Assembly: GCA_030015575.1 (NCBI GenBank)
Contig: JASDDO010000016.1
Span: forward strand, 65,531,396 to 65,595,395
Direction of reading: 5' to 3'
DNA: 64,000 nucleotides
Source: Agapanthus africanus
Taxonomy: Eukaryota; Streptophyta; Magnoliopsida; Asparagales; Amaryllidaceae
The translations under genes were made by a program, and so were the position numbers. Positions within the stretch are counted from its first letter, which is position 1; each line of letters starts with the position of its first letter. This document shows, piece after piece, positions 20,750 through 33,232 of this stretch. The notes under the pieces are model-generated. The model did not search any database, had not been told where the DNA came from, and saw nothing but the letters and a program-made list of their open reading frames with translations.

Positions 20750-22728
20750 TATTAGTGATATATACCCTAGAGGCCATTATTGTATAGTACTAGTTTGTAT
20801 ATTACATTTTCGAAGCTTGGGATATATACGGATATTATAACAGTCTTGCTCAATGTAGTAGTATGATACTTGGTTTGTTTCTATCTTAATATGTTTATAT
20901 GTTTCTTTTAACGTATCGTTAATATATATTAATAGAGCCCTTAGGATTTTTGCTTGACTACCAGCGTTGTGATGGCAGTCACATTAGTGGGGGCTGGGTA
21001 GTCTATAAGCACATCCTTATACAGGTCCCTAGTCATAGGATTATCAAGACAGGGCATCGATACTCTAGAGTAGACTAGTGTATACGCTTCTCATCCCAGC
21101 AAGGGAGATGGTCTGTCCCACAGCCATTAGTACATCGTACTAGAGATAGTATGCAGGTGCTCATTGGGTTATGAGTTACACTGGACGGACTCTTAGGGAA
21201 CTGCTGGTTAGTATTATACCTATCTTCAGGTAGCAGTTCTCAGGTGACATGAGTACAACATAGTCCGTTGACTTTACATCGCTACTTCGCCTCGAGTGTG
21301 TTTCCACTGTTCTTAGATTACCACCCTACCACGGAACATAAGAGTCATGCAAACAGGTAGTAGTTGGGTGCAATCCCGAAGCACTTGGAGGCAGTAGTGG
21401 TTAGATGGAATTCATCTCTCCGGTATAGGGTTTGATATCGCGCTGTGTTCGGGAAGCCATTACATAAAGTCCCTGGCCAGGGCAAGGGAGATTTACTGGT
21501 AGGTACTCCAGTAGTTTCTCATGGTGTTTTAGGCTCTACTCCGGCCCGACTTATTGTGCTATTAGGGGTCTTACGGCTACCGCCCCCTAGGTCCGATATA
21601 CGATACTCTTAGAAGAACATACCGGATTGTACGGAGATTGTCACAGATTGGCTCAGTAGGAGTTCGGATGAGTTTGCTCATTGGCCTTCATATCGACAGA
21701 TACCTGGATAGCCGTTACATGCAGCTAGTGCAGCTGACGTGCTTGTGGTTAAACCCACTGCTAGCGTACTGTCGAGTCTTTAGAGTCCTACAAAGAGGGT
21801 TTCCCTGCTTCGGGCGAAACGATGTAGAGGTCGTATGGTTTTACGAAAGGGTTCGAACATATACGTGTACTTGTGCACAGATCATGTTCGGACGGATAAT
21901 ACTAGTGGGCTTTAGTTTAAGTCGGATTCTAGTATTAGATTATTGGATTAGTTTTATCTCTTTGTATTCGTATTTTTTGGAATACGGATATAGGTTTGTA
22001 TATACGGTGAGGGGTATTCTTGTAATTTATACAAGAGTGCTTCTAGAAGAAGACACCTCATTTCTTGTATAACCATTTAGATTAAATGGTTAAAAAGGTG
22101 GAGGTACGAGGTGTGGATTTTCATTAAATGAAGTATGGCTACTTGGTGACTCATGGGGGTGATTCATCTTATGACTATTGAAGCATGATTGATATTTTCA
22201 TTTGTGAATTATTGTATGCTTCATTCATCACAAAACTTAGACATATTTATTTCATTATTATCTTCAACAATCTCTCTCCTCAAGAGCTCTCTTCTTCTTC
22301 CTCAAACCCTAATTGTTCTCATGTGTTGAGAAACCTAAGGTTCTTGAGACTAAATAATCTATAATCACTCTCTACATCCTCTAGGCTACTTAGATTAGCA
22401 CACTAGGTATCCTACTTACCTCATTTTAGAGGTAGGAGCTCAAAGTAGACACTCTCGGGTGGATCATCTTTGACTCGAGGAGGCCAACGAGAGGCACGAT
22501 CCGTACACTCTTCAAGGAGCACAAGAAGAAGAGGAGGAGTACAAGAATCGAAGGACTTGATACTATGAGGTACAACACTTTTACATAGTAGTTAGAACCT
22601 CCAAGTTGTTTCGCTAGCTAGGGTTTATGGTCTATCTTGCAAGGTTAGTCGATGTTGCATTCAATAAAATTGTTGTTTGTTAATTCAGCCTCTCTACAAG
22701 CCTGTAGAGTGTGTGACATAGACTTACA
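20750..22728 (+). repeat. 5' LTR of Angela-like element B2
   Basis: Begins tattagtg (TG start mutated to TA), then atataccctagaggcc, and ends gacttaca. It is homologous to 10473-12562 and 61377-63521, but lacks their TTGAC clusters. Confidence 0.88.
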
Positions 22729-22964
22729 TGGTATCAGAGCCACTTTATAAGACTTAGATAGCTTGTAGCGACGTTTAAAATCCGTCGGTTTTGTCGCGCA
22801 GGGTCTGCTGACTAAAACAGTCCCGAAAAAGTTGTTTTAAGATGTTTGCACACCCCCGCGGGTTCACGGTTTGAACTGAGAAGCTGCAGGGTGGAGCATG
22901 GGCACCCTAGGGATACCCTAGGGGGACCCAAGGCCAGGATCACCCCCAAGACCACCACATGGTG

Positions 22965-23082
22965 TCCTTGGGGGGTGGTGACCCGAGAGCACCCTTTTGG
23001 GGGGTGGTGACCCGAGAGCACCCCAAAAGGGTGCTCTCGGGTCTGCATCCCCTTGGGGGCCACCTCGAGGTGGCCCCCAGGG
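22965..23082. repeat. GC-rich tandem and inverted repeats in B2 leader
   Basis: ggggggtggtgacccgagag recurs twice about 27 bp apart. CCCGAGAGCACCC (23011-23023) pairs with GGGTGCTCTCGGG (23029-23041), extended to 15 bp. A perfect 26-bp palindrome spans 23054-23079 (centre tcga). Confidence 0.95.
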
Positions 23083-23307
23083 ATGGGTAACCTCCCCAAG
23101 GCCCTAGAATCAATAGTTAATTATTTCCCCTTGCCTCCGCGAAGGTTCGGACTGGTTTCGAGTTCATTTCAACTCCCGGATTGGCATAAACGATTTTTTT
23201 GGTGACTTCAGTGGATAGTTTTTCAAGTCATGAAAAATTATTTTTGTTCGCTAATTGTGCGTGGATTTTATAACATCGTAGTTTTCTTTACAAGCTTTAT
23301 GATGTGT

Positions 23308-23366
23308 ATATGTGCTCTTAAATGTCTTCTAATCGCTATACATCGATTAGAAGGGTTTGCACATAT
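23308..23366 (+). ncRNA. Predicted conserved stem-loop in Angela-like leader (copy B2)
   Basis: Outer stem ATATGTGC (23308-23315) with GCACATAT (23359-23366); inner stem TTCTAATCG (23327-23335) with CGATTAGAA (23344-23352); loop CTATACAT. The stems differ from those in A1 and A3 but pair perfectly. Confidence 0.65.
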
Positions 23367-24334
23367 TCTGTGGTGTTTAGATGTGAATGGTTTCATGGAT
23401 CACCGTGTGAATGGCTCATTGTGAATCTAATTGTGAGATGTAAGTGGATTCTTTGTAATTCATGTAATAATTCTTGTATATTATTTTATTGGGGCGCATT
23501 CGGGTTGAGGTTGTATTCACCGTTTGTATATTATTTTTCATTTCCACATCTAGGTTTAACCCACTGAGGAGTGCACAAGCTACCGGGTTCTAGGATTCAG
23601 TGGGTGGCCATCTTGAGGAGTCGAGACCCGGGACACCCAATTCTAGGATTGGAGGGTAACTTACCGCACTCGTATGGGTCTAGGATGATTCACACTTGGC
23701 TATTCACTCGACCGTGGAAGAATGTATTTCAGAGGTGGCTCGTTCAAATGCATATGTTCATAGTTGATCCATTTTTCCATTCTCTGTGATGTTTATATCT
23801 GCCTATTATTGCGTGAGACGAATGGATATATATATATATATGATATAAAATAGACGTTGCTTATGTTTTGCACCCGCGCTAGTCCAACCCCCGCTTTCCC
23901 GTTAGTTAAGTAACTTAACAGTGAATGACGGGGCCCCATGGCGAATGCGAACGGCATAAGCGTACGTTGTATTTTCGTTTCTTTCTACAATTATAGGATT
24001 AAATGAAGGGACAACATTAATTGATTAATACAAAGAAAACAAACTAAATCTTAAATCGTTGGAACAGTTTCAAAACCATTCAGTTTTCTTCAAAAAGCAA
24101 ACTTTTAAATGCGGAGCCTAAACCACTCCTTTTAAAAGCTATCATGGTTCCTTCGACTATATCAAGTTCATTACGTTCACGGTTTCGCCAAAACCATTCG
24201 TAGCCCTCCGTCATTTCAGATGGGTAATCAATAGTATTGAAGCTATGTATTTTGACCATCATCATGGCATAGCGATTAGTAGCTGCTGGGTATTCATCTG
24301 TAGCATAAATAGATGCGTTAGTTTGGGACAGTCA

Positions 24335-26531
24335 TGTTAGGAATATGTATGCCCTAGAGCCATTATTGATGATATAGTGAATGCTTGGACATATATATAG
24401 AGGACTTTCTTGCTCGACATAATAGTATGCTATCAGGTTACCTTTATCTTAGCATGTAGACTGGTATTTGTACTGTCTGCCTCTTACATGTTGATAAAGC
24501 CCTTAGGATATGTACTTGACTACCAGGATTATGATGAGATCATACTAGTGGGGCCAGGGTGGTCCAAAAGTACATCCATTAATTAATTCCTAGTTGTGGG
24601 AATATCGAGACTAGGGCATCGATATTCTAGAGTAGACTAATGTGTACGTTTCTTGTCCCTTAGAGGGCAATGGTTGATGCCACAACCATTGGTGTATGAC
24701 ATCAAAGATTATACACAGGTGCTCATTAGAGAATGGGTACACCAAACTGGACTCGCCGAGAACTCCTATATGGTAGTATACCTATTGTCAGATAGCAGTC
24801 CTCTGGTGACACTGGTATAGGTTAGTCTGTAGACCCGAGATCGTCATAGAGTCTTGTGTTACTCCCACTGTGCTTTGATTTCCTCCCTGCCACGTTCAAG
24901 AGGAGTTGTGCAAACAGGTGGATTTTGGGTACAGTCCCGAGTCACATGGAGGCAGTGAGCGATAGGAGGGGTTTCGTTTCTCCCGGTATTGGGGGTTGAT
25001 GTTGCGCTATGCTCGATTGGCTATAACTGGAAGTCTCTGCCTAAGGCTGCTTCCTAGATTTACAAATAAGAGTTATCAGTTGTTTCTCGAACCGTTATAG
25101 GCCAGACATCGGCATGACTTATCACGTTACTGGGGTCTCACGTTTACCACCCTTAGACATGGTATGCAACATATCAGACGAAGAGACCAGACTGTACGGT
25201 AGTGTTACTGATAGGCTTCATTGAGACTATGGACGAGCTTGCTTGTTGATCTTCATATCGCTCAATACCCGGGTAGCCGTTACGTCCAGCTAGTACTGCT
25301 AACGGCTTGTGGGTGACTGATGTGATCATCACCTACTGCTGGTGTATTGACGAGTCTTTAGAGTCCCATATAGATATTCTCTGGTTCAAGCAAAACGAAG
25401 TAGGACACATATATGATATATGTGTGGGCCTGATTAAATACGTGTATGTGATACCGTATTGTAATCCGGCAGTTATCTGTTATTGGTTCGGTTATATGTG
25501 ATATAACCATATTGTCGAATCAAGTGTTGATTTGACAATGTGATATACAGATAAATGATATTAGTTGGTCAGATGTGATATAACTGGATTATTAAATCAA
25601 GTGTTGATTTAATAATGTGATATATATTATATATGATATAATTATATCTTAACTAATATCATTAGCTCACTAATTATTCTTCATAATATATGTATATATA
25701 TATATATACATATAATATATATCTTAACTAATATCATTTGCTCACTAATTATTCTTCATATTATATATATATATATATATATATATTAATATGTATATGA
25801 TATATATATAATGAATCATGGCTTGGTTTCTATTTTTGAGAACAATAGAAATGAGGTGGAAAATGAGAGCATGGTTGCAAGTAAGGGATTTATGTTTGTT
25901 TATTCATCTTGACTCACTATTCAAGCATGGTTGCAATTTTATATTGCATAATTCTATGCTTGAATGAGTGAGGGATCAAGACTTGCCATTTATTTTTAGC
26001 TCATTCTCAACACTTAGCCATTTTTTTCTTTAGTTGCTCCCATGCATTCTCTCTAGCTTCTTCTTCTTCCTCAAGTGTCATTGTTCAAGCTTCAACCCTC
26101 ACATGTGATGTGAACCATGAAGCTTGAACACAAACTTATGAGCTTTTAACATCCCCTACTTCACCATCTACACTTGACCAGTGATCGAGTATAGTGCGTT
26201 TCCTACGCTAAAGATTTTAATGTAGAGGTAGTTTGTGTTGGAGGGACTTCGCGTGGATCATCTTCGGCACGAAGGTCATCGAAGGAAGCTCATCTACAGC
26301 CTCAAGTGGAGTCTAGTGGAGTCGCGGGACTACTACACGGGGCATGTGAAGTGAAGGAGTCAATCCACAAGGGTATAACCATCTTTCACTTTCATAGTTT
26401 TAGTAGATATCAAACACTAAACCCTAATCAACTAGTTAACGACTGTTTAGTGTAGATTAGCACCCTGAAAAATTTAAAAATGACATTCTTGATACTTGTA
26501 AAACCTAGTAGGGTGCTAGCATACACTTTCA
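24335..26531 (+). repeat. 5' LTR of Angela-like element A3
   Basis: Starts TGTTAGGAATATGTATGCCC and ends CACTTTCA. It is related to the A1 LTRs but has only two double-hairpin units (25488-25605), longer AT runs (25690-25820), and no clear TGAGTCA inverted repeat (aatgaatcatggctt at 25811). Confidence 0.9.
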
Positions 26532-27746
26532 TGGTATCAGAGCGAAAGCCAGAAGATTAGACGATGTTTATAGAATTACGAAACCGAAACAACTCCGAAA
26601 TAGTCGCATAGAAACCCTATTCTCTATTGAATTTTTCATAGCCTTTGAAAAAAATTTAAACAAGTGCAGAGTGCTATTTATAAGGTAACTAGAACACCAT
26701 GAAACTTTGTGGCAAATTTGAGAAAAAATGGCCGGCCACTTTTTCTTTTTGACCGATGTCACCCGTTTTATTGTAGCACCTTGCCTTGAAATTTTTGTGG
26801 TGTTCTGATCTCTGGGTTTGGGGTTTTATGTTATTGTTTGATTAGCCCAGTTTGCATGTGATGTTAATAGTTCTATTGGGGCTAATACGGAGTGTTTCGT
26901 AGTCGTAATTGTTACGTCGTTTCGGGTTTAGTTTTATATGGATGCAGTAGTTAGGATCCACATTAAATTAGTTTTGTAAAAACTAGGCTGTTTGTATATC
27001 TAGTGTTTTAGTCACGGATAATCGGTTGCCACGGAGTCTTGATTCGGATCAAAACTCTGTCGCAATCGCGTATTGTATGCGAATACTCACCAAATAACTT
27101 TGCTAGGTAGCCACGCCCCATTGCGCCGACCAAGTGACTGTACGAGAACCCCGGTGCCAAAATCATCCACTCGGGTGCTTGCGACCATAGTGTTCCGCCT
27201 TAGTGCACTTCGTCGACGGCATCGGGGGTGCGGCCATCTACTAAAGTTTCTGACAAGTATTCGATAATATAGTCGGGAATCTTGTTGAATCCCAAACTAA
27301 GTATTTGAAAAGTGTTTCCAATTTGAGACTAAAATACAAGATTTATCTGGTTAGGCATGTAATTCGGAATATGAGATATTCCGGATTTATGATGTCTAAG
27401 AAAATGCGGATTCTAATTATTGCAGTTTTACATTTCTATTCTGCGACCGTAAGTGTAATATGTGGGGTATCCTGATCTCGTTGCTATATATCAATGAGTT
27501 TTCGGGATACGCATATTTACTTACGTTGATGATATGTGATATTATGTGTCGCTGATATGATTTATTGGATAGTCGTGACTGAATAGCCAGGGGTTTTATG
27601 TGAGATGAGAGTTTTTTATTTTCATTCACGTAAAATCTGTATGTAATATTCTTTTATTGGGGCACATCCAGATTTGCTCCGGATTTTCTTATAGACTCTT
27701 CTACACCAGATTTGCTTATAGACCACCCAGCTCCCACGTATATGAT
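26532..27746 (+). other. Primer site and leader of element A3
   Basis: tggtatcagagc at 26532-26543 is the tRNA-iMet primer site. The leader carries a small palindrome tggccggcca (26729-26738), the stem-loop at 27467-27510 and, near 27645-27665, the ttattggggcac block shared with A1 and B2. No coding frame is recognised. Confidence 0.75.
27467..27510 (+). ncRNA. Predicted conserved stem-loop in Angela-like leader (copy A3)
   Basis: Outer stem GTATCCTG (27467-27474) with CGGGATAC (27503-27510), one G-U pair; inner stem CTCGTTG (27477-27483) with CAATGAG (27492-27498), one G-U pair; loop CTATATAT. It has the same 44-nt span as copy A1. Confidence 0.62.
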
Positions 27747-30700
27747 TGTCACGATCCGAAGGTATGGAACGTGAGTGACCCTTAAATTACGAAACGTCTA
27801 AAGGCGTAACGTAATCTAAGTAATCCAAAGCCCAGAAATCTAAACCAAATAAGAAATAGAGTGAAGGAAAACTTATTAAAAGAAAGCGATTTTAACCAAA
27901 ACAAGTCGCATTAAACATTTTTTAAAAAATCAAAATTCCCGAAAATTTTGGCAGAGTCTCCTTTGTAAAAACTGGACCCCAAACGGGTACAACACATAAA
28001 AATACCTATAAATCAAGAATAAAGCCATCCCCAAGCGGGAGCTAGCTCTTCGCCAAAGGCGGAATCATAACCACATGCAATGAATATATCATAATGATGC
28101 GAAATAAGTATAAAAACATAAAAGCATCATGTCGGCTCAAATGAGCATCGACACCAAACCAAAAATACAAGTCTCACCGTCTAGTACAATATACAAGGGT
28201 AGATGGAGTGTACTAGATACAAAATAATATACAAAGTGAAAACAAGATATCCTCGCAACCCAACATGAGCAAGCCGCAAGTCAAAACAAATGAAGTAACG
28301 GAAGAAGTATGCCCACCGCTACTATGCTAACGGGTTGGACCTGCAAGATACTGTGGTACAACGGGGGTGAGTTGACAACTCGTGAGTAGTAAGTAACATT
28401 TAATAAGTCTATCGTAAGTAAGCACGCAATGCGTCATAGCCTACATATACCGATATGATGCAATGCACTAGTATGTGTGCTACATGAATGCAAAATCATA
28501 TGAAACCTGAATATGTTTAGTACGAGAAAATCTGTATTCTTATCTTAGTTACACTTTTGTGAAATAACTGAAGTGTCATCAATGAAATCAACTGAAATCC
28601 GTGCCAAATATCGACACCAAATATGTATATATCAATGCCTCAATATGTCAATGTCTCGACATCTCAATGTCACAATATCTCAATGTCTCAATGTCTTAAT
28701 ATCTCGGGCTACGTCAGTCCGGTTCGGCCCATATCATCAAATCTCACGACAACGGTCGGTATCCTCCAGATATCTGCCGCGCCAGACATCACCGGTAAGT
28801 AGTCTGCCCCTGCCAAGCTCATCGTCTACAACTCGAGCTTCTTGCCCCGGGGTATTGTACCGGGCCCACCATTTACCCGAAACGGTTCATCCTACTCCTC
28901 GAATCAGGTCTCGAAAACCAACAGAAATCATGAAAACTCATGGTGGACGACACAAACATCCGAGAAAACCGCAACTTTCATTTTAAAAAGATAATAAGTT
29001 TATAAATTCTTGCGGTTTTCCCCAAAAATCCAGAAATCTCATAAATACTGAAATTCTCGATAAGAATCACAATATATAAACATGCCGGTGATGATGGAAA
29101 TCTATGATACGGTAGTATATACCATACTAAGTATGGCCAGAAACTATGCATGAATCATGGTGCAATGAGGTATGCATATATGACGAACAATCCTACGTAT
29201 CCATTTTAATGAAATGAATATACAAGTATAAATCTACGGATCATACATGATGCAGTTACGCTAAACCAATTCAAAGCAAGTTCTATAGTGTTCATGACAT
29301 AGCAATTACCAATGGTGTGTGTGTTCGCATAAATAGTGCACGTGCCGCAGGAACCAATGGTAATGGTGCAAGTGTCATATATATATATATATATATATAT
29401 AACGATGCGATGCAATGAGATGCATAATTAGGACACTACGCATATAATGCAAGTGCTACAAATAATACTAAACTATCGGGCACCTCGTGCCATCCAGACG
29501 ATCCCCCCATAGATATGCACATCTACTCACCGGGACGCCTCGGCTAAACTGATCCGATCTCAGCCATGTCTTTTCCGTGCCGCATCCGACGCCTCTACAC
29601 CCAATCCTAGAATCGCACACAAGTAATTAAGAGGATAAATATACGAATAGTCGTGGACACAACAATGCAAATTAACCAACGCGCATTCACTAGACGCGCA
29701 CGCACTTGGTGCACGAAACTCGCTCGCGACAATGCCACAAACCGCAACTAGGGTTGCTATACGTGACAACCACCAATCCTAGTACCCATTCGTACCAATC
29801 ACGCGCTCACAACACACTAGATATTATAGGAGATAAGTTATAGCTCAATTCAACCTCAAACTTAATTAAAATCGATTTATCCTAAAAACCTAGTAAGCAT
29901 CAATTTAACATTTTAGTTAAAATCTTAATGTTTTGACAAACCTAGTGGCCACAATGCTCACCTAATATCTTGATTAGGTCACACAAATATTAACTAGATT
30001 TTAACCTCACCTATTTATGTTAATCATAAAAATTTAGTTTGCAATATTATTTAATTAAGACAATTTAATAGCAAAAATTAGCCATTTAGAAACTAGGTTA
30101 GGTTTTGAAATTCTTAGGATGATAAACTACACATTGTAAACATAATGAAGTGGTAAAAACTCTAACTTGAATTCAACCCTTCTTTTGAGATTCACAAACT
30201 TGCAATTAGAACCAAACTAAAACCTAAATAAGCTAAGATTAAAGAATTTAACCAGCAATTAAACAACAGGGTTAGGATTTATACCTCAAATTTTTTTAGA
30301 ACCAACATGAAAACTTATCCTCCCAAAGTAGTTTCTTGCTCCAAGATCCATGGTAGATTGAACAATGAAAAATGGGTAAGGGTGAAATGGAGAATTAGTG
30401 AGGTTTTTCCATTGATTTTTGATGGATTTTTGGAGATTTTTGAAGTGGGAATGAGGTGAGAAAAGTTTGGGGGCTGCTCATGGACTCGGCATGATGAGAG
30501 GAAAGAGAGGGTGAGGTGTGTGTGGGTGGGTGTGTATGGAAGCATCTTCAATTATTACACTTATTAAGTTATTTCATTAATTATTTTAGTTTATATCATT
30601 TTCTAGTTTATCTTAGATTTTTCTAGAACTTTAGAAACAAAATAAGAAAGATGAAACATATTACAAATCATGGTTCTAAGTTGTCATGGTTCATTAAAAT

Positions 30701-30973
30701 GTAATTAACCCATTCTCATTTTTAATTAGCACTAATTAAATGTATAAATGAAAGTTTAAAATATTATTTAAAATAATTAATTAAGGCAAAATATTTAAAT
30801 AAACTAGAAATTTATAAATGACCAATTAAATACCAAATACTAGCAATTATATTGTTAAAATATGTGTCTTTAAGTCCATATTGAAAATTAATTATATCTT
30901 GCTTTGTACGGAAAAACACGTAGTATTTACCGATTATCGGAAAATACCCCTAAACGATTTTTAAAACGTTACA
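27747..30973 (-). repeat. 3' LTR of Tekay-like gypsy element 1 (minus strand)
   Basis: On the minus strand it starts TGTAACGTTTTAAAAATCG at 30973 and ends ...ggatcgtgaca at 27747, length 3227 bp. It is preceded by a polypurine tract, ctttaaggggcgaagat (30974-30990). Its first few hundred bases match the start of the LARD-like LTR at 44472. It lies in the leader of A3; the flank left of 27747 is ATGAT. Confidence 0.88.
28620..28710. repeat. Degenerate 'tcaatgtc' short repeats in gypsy LTR
   Basis: About ten imperfect copies of (t)caatgtct / caatatct. The LARD-like LTRs have the complementary-type series 'gatattgaga' at about 48030-48125 and 59550-59640, so this is a shared feature of the LTR family. 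Confidence 0.8.
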
Positions 30974-31555
30974 ATCTTCGCCCCTTAAAGAAATTCGGTC
31001 CCCGAATTTAAAATCTAACTACGCGTACCCTTGTAGAGATGGGAATATTTCTCCCATATCTCGACCTCGGCTTCCTACATGATCTCTTCGTCGCTCGGGC
31101 TACGCCAAAGAACCACCACGGTCAGTATGACCTCGGATCTCGGTTTCTTCACCTGTCGATCTGGAACGACTATCGGCTGCTTGGTGAAAGAAAGATCGCG
31201 CTCCAGCTGAATTGTCTGATACTATAACGTGTGAGAGGGGTCAAGAAGGTTCCTGCGGAGCATTGATACATGAAGGACGGGGTGAACATCTAGAAAGTCA
31301 GGTGGAAGAGCCAAACAATAAACTACTGTGCCGATACGCTCAATAATCTCGAAATAACCTTCATATCTGGAACTAAGCTTGCCTTCCTTTCCGAATCTCA
31401 ACACGCCCTTTGTTGGAGAAACCTTCAAGAAAACATGATCTATAATGACGAACTCAAGTCTTCTCTAACGTCATTCTGCATAAGATTTCTGCCTGCTCTG
31501 GGCCGCTCTCATCCTATCCCAATTTAACTGGATTTCGATCATCCCTTGCATAATC
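30974..31555 (-). pseudogene. Tekay-like gypsy element 1: integrase C-terminus and chromodomain-like end
   Basis: On the minus strand, near 31520-31450, RAAQSRQKSYAE leads into KVSPTKGVLRFGKEGKLSSR, then YEGYFEIIERIGTVVYCLAL and HPVLHVSMLRRNLLDPSH (31428-31222). This is the GPY/F region of Tekay-type integrases. Next come DTIQLERDLSFTKQP and, past a stop, EAEVEIWEKYSHLY, matching the chromodomain-like tail that targets chromovirus integration to heterochromatin. It stops at 31555, where gypsy element 2 inserted. The rest of pol lies beyond the right edge. Stops near 31475 and 31080 mark it as dead. Confidence 0.85.
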
Positions 31556-32626
31556 TGTCACGCCCCGCTTCCCAGAGTTCGCTAAGATCGGCACGTGACA
31601 GAGCCAACCATGCTACCTGTGACTAGGAAACATCCTTCCACAGTCACATTACGGCTGTCTATAAGATGTCAAGAACAGTAAAATAAAATAAACTATTTAG
31701 TACATGTCCATATGCCAGAATAAATGAGTCAAGAAATAATATGCGGAAGCAATAAATCCCATAAACTATAACATCTTGAAAGTACGTCCCAAATACGGGC
31801 TCACATCAGGAAAAGAAAGTACGGAAAGAAACTAAACTAAACTGGATACTAACAGGATCCTCGCTGCTCGGCCTGACGGCGGAAATACTCCTGATCGGCC
31901 TGTGACAAAGATAGAGGATCTGGGCCATGCAAAACCCAGACGTCAGTGCGTCATAATATCAAATGATAAAATATAATCAGGAGGTAACAAGATATGCAGG
32001 CATGAGTATGAATAGTAAAGAGTGTATAACGGTAACACGAATATGGAAAGGTGAAGTGTATGTGCATGCGGTGAGTAGTCTATGCTACTGGGTTAATTAC
32101 TCTCAAGTCTTTGAAATAAATTTAATGAATAGTCGATGTAACTCAATAGTATCTCGTGCATTCCCGGGACCACGGTCCAGATTCTCGGCTGAAATCCGAG
32201 ACATGCCGCTAGGCATTAAACAGGAAAATATACAGATGAATGATGTCAGCAGCATCATCCCGGGGCTGCCCTAGCCCGTAAAACTGATCAGTATAAACGT
32301 CAAACTGTTGAGTTACAAGTCAGGTTTCATCATTGATTTCCCCTTAACCCCAAGTTATGTGTTCCAGTCAGGTATTGATAAATCTGGAGGTAATACCAAT
32401 ACAGGATCAAGCAGATACAGGTTTGTCTAAAATAGACAACAGGATATGTCCATCAGGACAACATGTCAGGATTGTCGGCATTAAAAACGGGATCACGTAA
32501 CAGGTCAAGTAGTGGTGTATCAGGTTATGACAGTTAATGCACATGTATCAAACGGATGCTCAAGTGTTTATCAGGGTTCACATCTACAACTTCATGACTA
32601 TGTAGGATGCACATTATCAAGCATGG
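31556..32626 (-). repeat. 3' LTR of Tekay-like gypsy element 2, end part (minus strand)
   Basis: The plus strand begins tgtcacgccccgc at 31556, i.e. the LTR end on the minus strand. It runs to 32626, where the Athila/Tat-like element inserted, and resumes at 40194. The combined LTR is about 3086 bp. The flank left of 31556 is TAATC. Confidence 0.8.
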
Positions 32627-33086
32627 TGTTCATACCAAAATATTGCATTTTATACCGCCCATTCTTACGCTCGTTTGTTTATAGGCAGGTGCTTTTTATC
32701 AGTGTTTGCTACATAATTGCAGGATACAGGTTCTCGTCTGTAAACGGTGAAATTCATGAAAAAACACGACAAATCCGGGTTCCTGCCATTCACAGATAAA
32801 ACACGGATCTCCGCTCTTTATCCGTCTATTGCCACACACCAGTTTAGGAGACAAAATGGCAAATCAATGTCATTTTCATGCACAAGGCTCAATGGCAACA
32901 CAAGATCCAAGAAATCTACGCAGAGCTCGAGACAATCATGGCAAAAGATCCACATCAAATCATCTTTTTGATCAACAGAAATTCTGGAAGAAATGTGGAA
33001 AGATTATCAGAAAAGACATATGCCAAACTACAGACAAAAGAGGACCAGGGGACCACAAAAAACCAGAGGAGCCAAGTCCTCTAAAG

Positions 33087-33134
33087 GGCCGCGGAACCGC
33101 GACCAATAGGGGTATTGGCCGCGGAACCGCGGCC
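33087..33134. repeat. GC-rich hairpin in Athila/Tat-like LTR
   Basis: ggccgcggaaccgcgacc and ggccgcggaaccgcggcc flank aatagggg and tatt. The two 22-nt arms pair with three mismatches around loop GGGG. The same structure is present in the 3' LTR at about 38967-39015. Confidence 0.9.
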
Positions 33135-33224
33135 GTACTGGCCCCTCTCTCTGTCGTTTTCTGGGGGCTGTTTGGTCATTTTATTTATAGCCATATTCTT
33201 GCCCTAGGTTTCCAGTTCCCCGCC

Positions 33225-33232
33225 TATAAATA
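33225..33232 (+). promoter_or_regulatory. TATA box of Athila/Tat-like LTR
   Basis: TATAAATA in a cccgcctataaatactcc context, about 100 bp after the GC hairpin. Transcription would start near 33255-33265. The identical box in the 3' LTR is at 39105-39112. Confidence 0.75.

Larger units (their letters stand above)
20750..24334 (+). mobile_element. Angela-like element B2, 5' LTR and leader; rest beyond nested insertions
   Basis: An LTR (20750-22728) is followed at once by tggtatcagagcc (22729-22741), the tRNA-iMet primer site, and by leader up to 24334, where element A3 inserted. The remainder of B2 must lie right of the window. It inserted into the minus-strand LTR fragment; the left flank is GGAAC. 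Confidence 0.85.
22729..24334 (+). other. Leader of element B2
   Basis: Contains the primer site, a very GC-rich stretch with strong inverted repeats (22850-23100) and a two-tier stem-loop (23308-23366). Conserved leader blocks shared with A1 lie at 23470-23690 and 23880-23975. I see no coding frame that resembles gag. Confidence 0.75.
24335..27746 (+). mobile_element. Angela-like element A3, 5' LTR and leader; rest beyond nested insertions
   Basis: LTR 24335-26531, primer site at 26532 and leader to 27746, where a minus-strand gypsy element begins. It sits in the leader of B2; the left flank is AGTCA and its right end is outside the window. Confidence 0.85.

Noticed and set aside
22812-23099. 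95-codon minus-strand frame in GC-rich DNA
   Set aside because: It arises from the palindromic repeats in the B2 leader; GC-rich repeats are open by chance.
28620-28710. CRISPR-like short regular repeats
   Set aside because: The units are degenerate 8-9 bp words without spacers of constant size, in a plant LTR.
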